Origin: Bathymodiolus brooksi
Lineage: Eukaryota > Mollusca > Bivalvia > Mytilida > Modiolidae
Assembly: GCA_963680875.1 (NCBI GenBank)
Contig: OY804579.1
Coordinates: 78,295,095 to 78,359,094 of the forward strand
Length of the DNA: 64,000 bases
Direction: 5' to 3'
Shown here: positions 15,301-27,300 of the stretch, one piece after another
Layout of the letters: every line of letters starts with the position of its first letter
How positions within the stretch are numbered: the stretch's first letter is position 1
Program-made: the position numbers and the translations under genes
The notes under the pieces: model-generated
Databases searched by the model: none
What the model was told of the DNA's origin: nothing
The model's input: only the letters and a program-made list of their open reading frames with translations

Positions 15301-18300
15301 ATGCTACAAGAAGAAAATATAAATTTATACCTAAAACTATTGAAACATAATTAAAGAACTAGTGTGCACAAATGAAACAACATTCAGTAGGTAGACATGT
15401 TACTGAACTCAGACATATAGAATTATCATGACTGGGTCAATCAAACTTTGTCATTACTCAATAACACTGTGTGGTTAGTGGAGAAGCAGTATATATCCAA
15501 CTTTGTGTAAAACAAGTTAACCTAGAAAAACATTCAACTTCATATTATGCTTAATTTTCTGTCATTTTCTGTCTACATAAAGATTTGTATCAAATATCTA
15601 GAAACAATGCTTCAGTGATATTTGTAAGCATTACAAAAATTGTACATTTTCTTTCGATAGGAAAGAAATAAGCAGTTAGTCTGGCAATATAGTCAGGTCT
15701 ATATATATTTTAATAGAGAGAATAGAACAAAATGACATCACTATCAGATGTTATCATTTGTACCTGTACAGAAAAATATGAAATAAGTCTTTAGATGTGA
15801 GGATAGTATATATTGAAACCAATGACTTTTCAATAAGACATTGTGAACTCATTTTACTTATAGAACATAAAATAAAGAATTGTTTTAAAAGACATAAAAC
15901 TTACAACAAGAGATTCTTGTAATGTTTGTAGTCTACCAAATCCTGCATTGGCATCAGACGCATCAACAACAACAGCAATTCTTTTAGCACGGAGATTTCC
16001 AAATATCTAAATAATAATACAACTGATAAAAAAAATTCTCAAACATCTTCATTAATTTACAAAGAACCAAGATGATATGTATCACAATATTATTTGAAAC
16101 AATCATCCCATTAATTGACCTTTAGCTGAAGAAGAGGATAATGGTCATCAATTGAATATTGCTTCTCTGATCTCCTGTAGTGTAGAGAATGCATTATGAT
16201 TTAATGAAATAAAAGTTATAGATGAGATATAATAAATAAACAAAAAAATCTATTATTTCAATTATCTGGATTTCATGATCAAGAGACAAGTCATTTTTCT
16301 AGACTTATATCATATATGTTGAAGGTTTCATTCTTAAGTATTTGAGGAAATTTTTATTCTACATCATATCTTGAAAGGTCAGGTTATATTTAAACAAAAC
16401 TTGGTGTTTTAGCAAATGATTTAAACTTTAAATTATCTGACAAAATAATTTACTGAACAATCCCGTTAAATAATATCTTACCCTTTTACTGCCTTGTAAA
16501 TTCCACTTGATCCTCTTAGTAAACCCTTCTATAGCACTATATAAAAATTAAACATGGAATAATTATGTAGATATCTAATCTAGTGGGCACGACACATTTC
16601 TGTAACAACCTTCATCAGGTATGCTTCATAGTCAATGAAATGATCAACACAAAATAGGGTTTGAAAGCTAAATAATATAAAAGCCTTTGGGAGCAAGTAA
16701 ACCAAAAGGTCTACAACTGGATAGCCCAAATTGGGTATGTTGACCCATACCTGAGGAAGACAGACCTTAGATTTAACAAGTGTAATTATTATAATCATAT
16801 TACAAACAAACCCTAATGGTATTTGTTTACAATCTTTTTTGCTTGTTTGTTTGATGGTGTTTAACGCTACTTTCAACAATATTTCAGTTATATCTTGGCG
16901 GTCAGTTTTATTGGTGGAGGAAACCGGAGGATCCGGTGAAAACCACAGACCTGTCCAAATCACTGACAAACTTTATCACATAATGTTGTACACCTCTCCC
17001 TGATCGAGATTCCAACTCACAACATCAGTGGTGATAGGCATAGGTAGTTGTAAATCCAACTACCATACGATCACGGCCAAGACTGCCCCACAATCTTGTT
17101 TGAAAGCAGTAATATATAAATATTGTAACTTGGGGAACAACATGCTCTGACTTCTTGTTTTATACTGATCCATACAGATAGAGGTTTTCATCACAATATT
17201 TAATTGTAAGATAGAGAAAAATTAGCCTTCATATATTTTTCAAATATAATAAAACAATCATGAATTCTAATTTCAAAACAAACTATCTTTACTGTCAAAA
17301 AATATGTACAGTTTTTGGCAACCTTTAATATCTAATATGCTTAAATTCTTCGTATTTTATCAGGGGCCGTCGTGGTCGTATGGTTGTTGGATTTCCAACT
17401 ATCTGTGCAATCAATGCCTATTACCACTAAAGTTGTGAGTTTGAACCCTGCTCAGGTGATACAACATTATGTGATAAAGTTTGTCAGTGACTTGCGACAG
17501 GTTGGTGGTTGTCTCCGGGTCCTCCAGTTTCCTCCACCAATAAAATTGACAGTCATGATATAACTGAAATATTGTTGAAAGTGGCATTAAACACCATAAA
17601 CCAACCATCCTTCGTATTTTATCATAAACGAACTTTCAGTGTCAACTAACCAATACATGTCAAGCAGATACCAGCGTATATATTGCTGGAGTCTATTTTG
17701 AATACAGGATGCCATCATGTTAGATGTATATAAATGATCTGATATTTCTGATAACCAATATTTCTTGCTGAACATTTTGACAATCATTTTTATTATACAT
17801 TAAATCGTACATAAAGAATATAACTTACACATTTAATTTGTATTCAAATTCATTGACATCATAAGCATCAAACTGTATATGTTGTATGGCCTTGCCTGTC
17901 TTGTGGTCAGGTTTAAAACTGAAATATAAATGACATGTTAAAATAGATACAAATAACAAATATTAGATAAAATTCCTTTTTTCTGACCACTTTTATTTAA
18001 GCTTTCAGATACCTCCTGTGATGTGTGATTGGCTTGATGATTAATGCAGGTAAAATGTGATTGGTTTAATGATTATGTCAGGTAAAGTGTGATTGGTTTA
18101 ATGATTATGTCAGGTAAAGTGTGATTGGTTTAATGATTATGTCAGGTAAAGTGTGATTGGTTTAATGATTATGTCAGGTAAGGTGTGATTGGTTTAATGA
18201 TTATGTCAGGTAGTGTGATTGGCTTGATGGTTATGTCAGGTGAAGTGTGATTGGTTTAATGATTATGTTACATGAAGTGTGATTGGTTTCATGATTATGT

Positions 18301-21300
18301 CAGGTAAAGTGTGATTGGTTTAATGATTATGTCAGGTAAAGTGTGATTGGTTTAATGATTATGTCAGGTAAAGTGTGATTGGTTTAATGATTATGTCAGG
18401 TAAAGTGTGATTGGTTTAATGATTATGTCAGGTAAAGTGTGATTGGTTTAATGATTATGTCAGGTAAAGTGTGATTGGCTTGATGATTATGTCAGGTAAA
18501 GTGTGATTGGTTTAATGATTATGTCAGGTAAAGTGTGATTGGTTTAATGATTCTGTCAGGTAAAGTGTGATTGGTTTAATGATTATGTCAGGTAAAGTGT
18601 GATTGGTTTAATGATTATGTCAGGTAAGGTGTGATTGGCTTGATGATTATGTCAGGTAAAGTGTGATTGGTTTAATGATTATGTCAGGTAAAGTGTGATT
18701 GGTTTAATGATTATGTCAGGTAAGGTGTGATTGGTTTAATGATTATGTCAGGTAAAGTGTGATTGGCTTGATGGTTATGTCAGGTGAAGTGTGATTGGTT
18801 TAATGATTATGTTACATGAAGTGTGATTGGTTTCATGATTATGTTACATGAAGTGTGATTGGTTTGATGATTATTTCAGATAAAGTGTGATTGGCTTGAT
18901 GATTATGTCAGGTGAAGTGTGATTGGTTTAATGATTATGTTACATGAAGTGTGATTGGTTTGATGATTATGTTACATGAAGTGTGATTGGTTTAATGATT
19001 ATGTTACATGAAGTGTGATTGGTTTGATGATTATTTCAGATAAAGTGTGATTGGTTTGATGGTTATGTTACATGAAGTGTGATTGGTTTAATGATTATGT
19101 TACATGAAGTGTGATTGGTTTGATGATTATGTTACATGAAGTGTGATTGGTTTAATGATTATGTTACATGAAGTGTGATTGGTTTGATGATTATTTCAGA
19201 TAAAGTGTGATTGGTTTGATGGTTATGTTACATGAAGTGTGATTGGTTTAATGATTATGTTACATGAAGTGTGATTGGTTTGATGATTATGTTACATGAA
19301 GTGTGATTGGTTTGATGATTATTTCAGATAAAGTGTGATTGGTTTGATGATTACACTATAGTTGAGCAGATCCAGAACTGTATATAACTGTCAGTGTTTT
19401 GGGTTGGTGTGATGGTTATAATTAGGGTTAGGGATTATATCATCTGGTAAACACCTCACTAACCAGAACACTAACACAACATGGTTGATTATTCAGTTCT
19501 AGATCTGCTCAACTAGAATACTATCTAGATGATATCATTTTTAAAAGCTATTGTGAACTACCAGTAATCATTATTTAAAGAGTACACATTTTCATTTCAT
19601 GAGTTCCACCAAACCTCAAATTCTAATGTAGCATGCAATTCATATTTAACATAGAAAGTATTATTCAAGGTATCAAAACCACAACAAATAGGTATAAAAT
19701 ATACTTAAAATAGATTATTTCACAATAAAATGAAAAGACAGGTGTTTGGTTTATACATTTTAAATTAACATTAATTTCCCACATTGGGACTTTAATTATA
19801 GTTCAGTTTATACAGACTTTCCTGTAAAAAAAATTACCCTGTAACTTTTCCTTTGTCAACTAGATCTTTAAGTGAAAGTTTCATATGTTCAATGGAATGT
19901 GTTATTAACCACTCCTCAGATGTTTGTAGATCAGCTTGCATAGCTGCTTCAGCACTCTGTAATCTCTGAAATAAAGCAAACATACACCATACAACTATAT
20001 TGTTAATAATACAGGCATGGTTAATGGCAGTAATAAGTTTATCAACGTATCAGTAATTATCTGGTAAACTTTATCACTTGAGGTAGAGATACAGGTCAAA
20101 CAAACTTAACCATCAACTTTGCTCATAGCTTATACATTGTTGCTGATTTGATGACCAAGATTTCATGTTTGACTTACATGAGCCAGTGGATGGCAATGGT
20201 CTACCATTTTGAGATATATCATGATAGGGATAGGTTGTTGGTATCTAGTGCAGTGTAACAGTTATATAACTAGTATTACTGTGAGCACAGCTCACTAAGA
20301 TATACCCCCCGCTCCCCACATCTGTCCAACCTATTTCAATAACCAAAACATTACTGATTGTTCCGACCAAAAATGAAAGGGACCCTCCTCCCTTCACCGG
20401 TTAGCTGCTGATAAAATTTCAAAACATTCTGAGAAACACTACTCAAGTTATCATACGACATAGGGTAAAAATCCTTTTTTCCGTCATATCAAGTCCAATA
20501 ACTCTGGAACGGCAAAAGTGAAAATCGTCAAAAATGAAAGGGATCCTCCTCTCTACACTGGTAAGCTGGTGATAAAATTTCAAAACATTCTGAGAAACAC
20601 TACTCAAGTTATCATACGACATAGGGTAAAAATCCTATTTTCCGTCATATCAAGTCCAATAACTCTGGAACGGCAAAAGTGAAAATCGTCAAAAATGAAA
20701 GAGATCCTCCTCTCTTCACCAGTAAGCTGCTGATAAAATTTCAAAACATTCTGAGAAACACTACTCAAGTTATCATATGACATAGGGTAAAAATCCTATT
20801 TTCCGTCATATCAAGTCCAATAACTCTGGAACGGCAAAAGTGAAAATTGTCAAAAATGAAAGAGATCCTCCTCTCTTCACCGGTAAGCTGCTGATACAAT
20901 TTCAAAACATTCTGAGAAACACTACTCAAGTTATCATATGACATAGGGTAAAAATCCTATTTTCCGTCATATCAAGTCCAATAACTCTGGAACGGCAAAA
21001 GTGAAAATCGTCAAAAATGAAAGGGGATCCCCCTCTCTTCACCGGTAACTGGTGATAAAATTTCAAAACATTCTGAGAAACAATACTTGAAGTTATCATA
21101 CGACATAGGGTAAAAATTCTATTTTCCGTCATATCAAGTCCAATAACTCTGGAACGGCAAAAGTGAAAATCGTCAAAAATGAAAGGGATCCTCCTCTCTA
21201 CACTGGTAAGCTGGTGATAAAATTTCAAAACATTCTGAGAAACACTACTCAAGTTATCATACGACATAGGGTAAAAATCCTATTTTCCGTCATATCAAGT

Positions 21301-24300
21301 CCAATAACTCTGGAACGGCAAAAGTGAAAATCGTCAAAAATGAAAGAGATCCTCCTCTCTTCACCAGTAAGCTGCTGATAAAATTTCAAAACATTCTGAG
21401 AAACACTACTCAAGTTATCATATGACATAGGGTAAAAATCCTATTTTCCGTCATATCAAGTCCAATAACTCTGGAACGGCAAAAGTGAAAATTGTCAAAA
21501 ATGAAAGAGATCCTCCTCTCTTCACCGGTAAGCTGCTGATACAATTTCAAAACATTCTGAGAAACACTACTCAAGTTATCATATGACATAGGGTAAAAAT
21601 CCTATTTTCCGTCATATCAAGTCCAATAACTCTGGAACGGCAAAAGTGAAAATCGTCAAAAATGAAAGGGGATCCCCCTCTCTTCACCGGTAACTGGTGA
21701 TAAAATTTCAAAACATTCTGAGAAACAATACTTGAAGTTATCATACGACATAGGGTAAAAATCCTATTTTCCGTCATATCAAGTCCAATAACTCTGGAAC
21801 GGCAAAAGTGAAAATCGTCAAAAATGAGAGGGATCCTCCTCTCTTCACCGGTAAGCTGCTGATAAAATTTCAAAACATTCTGAGAAACACTACTCAAGTT
21901 ATCATACGACATAGGGTAAAAATCCTATTTTCCGTCATATCAAGTCCAATAACTCTGGAACGACAAAAGTGAAAATCGTCAAAAAATAAAGGAATCCTCC
22001 TCTCTTCACCAGTAAACAGCTGATAAAATTTTGAAAGATTTTAAGAAACACAACTCAAGTTATCGTACAACATAAGATTTGTCTACAGACGGACGGACGG
22101 ACGGACATGGTGAAACCAGTATACCCCCCTACAACTTCGTTGCGGAGGGTATAATCATGGTCAGTTTAATGATGGCAGAAACCAGAGTATCTGAAGAAAA
22201 CCATCGACCTGCGATAAGCCACTGACAAACTTTACTACATAAATTAATATTGAACAGACCTCATCATAGTCAGGTAATAAAATCAAAACTTTAGTGGTGA
22301 TAGGTACTGATAGCAGATAGACATCAATTCAACTACTATACAATTACAGTCACAGGTGATACTGCCAAAACATGTGGTAGTTTATAATTTTAATATCTTA
22401 TCAAAATATCCCATGTTTTGTTCACATGAATAACTGTCAAGGGATATGGTAGTTTATCTCATGTTTTGTTCACATGTGTAACTGTCAAGGGATGTGGCAG
22501 TAAAAACTAGAGGCTCAGTGGGCTGAGCCTGTGTCGCTCACCTTTCATTCTGCTTTGAGGAAACTTAATACAGAACCTTCCATACATGTAGATGCTTCCT
22601 ACCAAGTTTCGGTTCATATGGCTAAGCAGTTTCAAAGGAGAAGATTTCTTAGAAATCGTTCAATCAGAAACAAGAATTGCATGTGGTGGCCATATTTGCT
22701 AACCGATCGGGATGAAATCAACAATCTTCATAGAGGACATTCTAAAGATGCTTCCTACCAAGTTTCCGTGGTAGCCATACTTGTAAACTGATCGGGACGA
22801 AATGAGCAATCTTCATAGAGGACATTCCATAGATTTTTTTTAAATCGGCCAATCTGAAACAAGAATTGCCTGTGGCGGCCATGTTTGGTAATGGATCATA
22901 ACAAAATGTGCACTCTTTAGAGAGGACCTTCCATAGATGCTTCCTTCCAAGTTTCAGTTCATTTGGCTGAGGGTTTTCAGAGGAGAAAATTAAAATGTGA
23001 AAAGTAAACGGACGACGGACACCAAGTGATGACAAAAGCTCATATTGCCTTTGGCAAGGTTTGCTAAAAAGAATATTAAAATGTGAATACCTACTTGTAA
23101 TGTATTAGTACGGGAACGATTCTAGAAAAAGACGCGTACTTTCCGAGTTTAATGGATCGACATACCTCACGGCTGATATTTTGCAAAATGATTAAGTATA
23201 CATAAAATTATCATTTATGCCCTGTCGTAGAATTTTCCCATGGTGCATTTTTTTTGTTAGAGCTCTTGAAAGTGAAATTTTGTAGATTTTTCAAATTACA
23301 ACTTCAATTACAAAAAGGCTGTAAGAACATTAAACAAAGTAAATTATTGACACAAAAAAGTTATTGTCAGAATTTTCAAAAAACGAACAAACATTTTAAC
23401 ATAGAAGATTTAGCATCTGACGGATAGCTAAATAATTATTGAGCATTTCTCGGAAGAATGTGAAAGCTTTTTCCGATTGCAGTACCTGTCAATGTGAATA
23501 TAATTTAATGAATTACGCGAAGATAGTTTTAAGGTGAATAAATTTGTATATTTATCAGTTCTTTCACACTCTATAATTACAAATCACTCAAAAAGGTACA
23601 AATTTAACCTTAAAACAGCAATTTTTCGAAACCACTAACTCATTGAATTTATGAACGTTTTTGTTCTCGTTACTTTCCCCTGTATTAATTTCACCCTTAT
23701 TCATGACAATATACGTGTCGTGAAGTCTTGAAGTTTTGACATTATCGTTCGAATACGTTTGTGAAATACATAAATCATTGTTCATTGTTGAGTTTAAAAG
23801 TGTTTTGTGCAAGTTCTTTTTTTTTATAAATGTATGGTTTTTTAAGTGGGTTTTACTTTTTTGTTTTGGTGGTTTAGTTAGCATTTTAGTACCGATCGGA
23901 ATAGACATGAAATGTTCCTGAAACAGTTGAAAGTTTTATATTGTTGTTTAAATTTGTTTTATGATATACCTTATTTTTGTTTTGTGTTGAATTTAAGATT
24001 GTTTTGTACCAGTTTTTATTCCGATGTGGTCATTTTAATTTGTCACTTATTGCCAATCAGACTATATCTGATTCGTTCTTGGAAATGTGTAGTCCCGTAA
24101 AGTTTGCTCACTCACTATCGAAAGAGTCAAACGGTCAGCAGTTGGGAATTATGCACTCGAATTATCCTCCAGTCTATGTTTGTCAATCAACAAATGGTTA
24201 AAAGAAACAGTAATGGGCGGATCTTGATTAAATCTTCTGATAATGATGTTTTACTGCTTTCTCTCCACTTCTATTCCAAAATGACCAATATCGACGAGCT

Positions 24301-27300
24301 TTGGTTTCAAATGGGTAGCATAACGTCAGTAAAAGACGGTCGGCGATTTATACCAGTGCATGACCTATATAACTCACTTGGAGCTGAAATGGCAAACATT
24401 TTACCAGTAGCTCACTCCCTTACTGGGTGCGACACAACGTCATCCTTTTTTTGGTATTGGCAAGAAGACAGTTTATAAAATTCTTAAACAAAATACAAAA
24501 AAATACCAAACTTTGACAAATCTAGCTAGTTCTGATGTTGATACATGTGTTGAAGCAGGCAGGCTGTTGGTAGCTGATCTGTATGACCCAAAAGGTAGTG
24601 CTAAGTCTGTTCAGAGATCTAAATAAACTCAGGGTAAAATTAGCTTTGTCAAAAGATTCCTCTCTTGTCAAACCTCCTCCATCTGAAGCATCATTTAGAC
24701 AACACATACTTCGTGTTGCATTCCAAGTGTATGTATGGACACATGCCAATGAAGCTAAACCACCGCCTAGATCACCTTTAGAGTATGGATGGAGAAATGA
24801 GAACAAATACTTAATTCCCAAAGTACTTTGAAGGACCCATGACGTTTGACTTCTTGCAAAACCTTGTATGTATGTGTAAAGGCAAGTTCATTTGCAGCAA
24901 AAATTGTGTTTGCGATGAACAAAATTTATCGTGTACGAGCATCTGCTGTTGTCAAGGAAATGAAGAATGTAGAAATCAGCTGTCACACCAATTGCCGGTA
25001 GCTGACAATTTGGGAAATGACGAGGATTGTCCAAGCGACATCTAAAGCAGATACCTGACTGAAAAAAAAAAAGAAAAAGAAAAAAGAAAAGAAATTGCCA
25101 TTGGTCTCAGACCTTGACGTGGTTCGTGGCCTTTCAACTAACATGAGACCTCTGTAAAAGGCATATTATACTTTTTACCATTATATAGTCATGCTCTTTT
25201 ATTAAAAGTAAATCAATTGTTGTCCTACTTTTAGGTAGGTGTGGTAGAGTTTAGACTTCATACACCCCGTTATTTCTCGTAAGATTTTTATGAAACTTTC
25301 CAGAAAATATCTTCATATACTATATTTTTCTATGATTAAGCTCCATTTGTAATTTCTGTATTTTCTTTTTCAATTTTGATGCACAAATTTTAAAAATACA
25401 TTTTTTGTACTTCCCGACGGCAGGGGCATATATCAGTAACCTTTACCCGATATTTTCAAACAAAAAAGAAATTATTTGATCAAAAACATAACACTCTATA
25501 TAATGCCAGCATTTTTTAATTGTAATAGTAAACTGTTTTCAAGGAAATTATCCATTATATAAAAAAATTGCGATTTTTGACATTTTCCACAAATGACCTT
25601 TAACCCCAATATTGCAAAAACTGCACCATAGTGGAACTCTACGACAGGGCTTCATCGAAGCACCTCGGTAATATCTTTTAAATAAGACCAAAGTAGCCGT
25701 GAGGTATTCCGGTCCATTAAATTTTCGATTTTTACTTGATTTTTCCTCCACTATATAGAATAAACATGTTACACTATATCAGCATTAGTTAATTTCTAAG
25801 GGAGATAATGGCAAGAATTATCTTTCTTTTAACAGAGGAGAAGATTTAACCGATCGGGACGAAATGAGCAATCTTTATAGGGGATCTTCCATAGATGCTT
25901 CCTACCAAGTTTTGGTTCATTTGGCCAAGCAGTTTGAGAGGAGAAGATTTTTAAAAATCAGCCAATCAGAAACAAGAATTGCCTGTGGCGGCCATGCTTG
26001 TTAATGGATCAGGACAAAATGTGCAATTTTTAGAGAGGACCATCTATAGATGCTTCCTACCAAGTTTCAGTTCATTTGGCTCTGGGGTTTCAGAGGAGAA
26101 GATTAAAATGTGAAAAGTTAACGGACGACGGACGCCAAGTGATGGCAAAAGCTCACATTGCCTTTGGCAAGGTGAGCTAAAAATTAACTTACCAAAAGAT
26201 CCTGTGTTTGGTTCACATGAGTTACTGTCAAGGGATGTGGTGGTTTACAATTTTTTGGAACAGGATTTACCCAGGCAATTTCTTTCTCACTGAAATTAAT
26301 AACAAAGGATTATATACCATATTATATTCACAACATTGAATAAAATTAAATTACCAGTATTAATTGGAAGACATACTTAGCATTATAGTAAAAGACAGTA
26401 AAGTTCAGCTTTTTAATAAACAAATATATCAGTATTTTCCTATTTTCACAACCAAATCTAGAATTAATAAACTTCCTTTAAGAACTAATTATCTTTATTG
26501 ACTTTGCTTTCCTCTTTAAAAACATGCAACATATCCGATTTAAAAATGTCTCATAATTAATTCCTTGTATTAATAATATTCTTAAAGTCTTTTTTTTTCT
26601 TTTTCAGAGATACAATGTCTGAAATTTGTCTTACTCTGGAATATCTTTTAATAATTCATTTATATCATCATCATCATCATCATCCTCTTCATCTAATTCT
26701 GATACTTCAAATTCTTCCTCTCCTGGGGCTTCATTGTCTGTCAGTACTTCTTTTTCGTCTCTTTCTTTCATATTTTCTTCTCTGAAAATGCACAGTCGAA
26801 ACTAGCTATATTTCACTTTAACTTGGTATTTTTGTAGTACCAGTAATGGCAGTATAAATGTAGTAACAAGCCATTTTCATATCAGGAAAATTGTTGGTCC
26901 CTTTAGACTTTGACAAAAGAAACAAGGCAATGTCGTAACAACAGCATGCTCCACCCCCACATATCTTAAACTGAGCAGTTTTGATAGTGCAGCTGTCTTT
27001 AGTTAACAGTTTATTTACATGTACACTATAACACTGCCTGCAATAAACAATTATCGAACAAACAGACATATTCAAAAAGCTTCAGCAATTTTGCAGCTCT
27101 ATCGTTACTACCAGACCAAATGGGGAAGGAAAGCCTAAACAGTTATAATGAACCATGTGTACATTGTTAGTGTCTGGAAACCACTTGAGGTGGGTATCAG
27201 GGAATGGACTAGTTACATCATGGGGATTGAGTATTCAAAGAAATAAATAATCAAAAGATTTTTCCCAATCAATTTCATGACGTTTTTTGGTATCAGGGAA

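Noticed and set aside
16580..16969. 129-codon minus-strand ORF
   Set aside because: Overlaps a SINE copy and intron sequence; no conserved features.
19421..19434. Telomeric repeat
   Set aside because: Only two TTAGGG units, inside the loop of a small foldback element; not evidence of a telomere.
20926..21912. Two near-identical 113-codon minus-strand ORFs
   Set aside because: They are open phases of the ~161-bp tandem repeat; identity reflects block duplication, and there is no start context or family resemblance.
22531..23035. 86- and 97-codon ORFs
   Set aside because: Both lie within dispersed repeat family C and read its ~170-bp sub-repeats.
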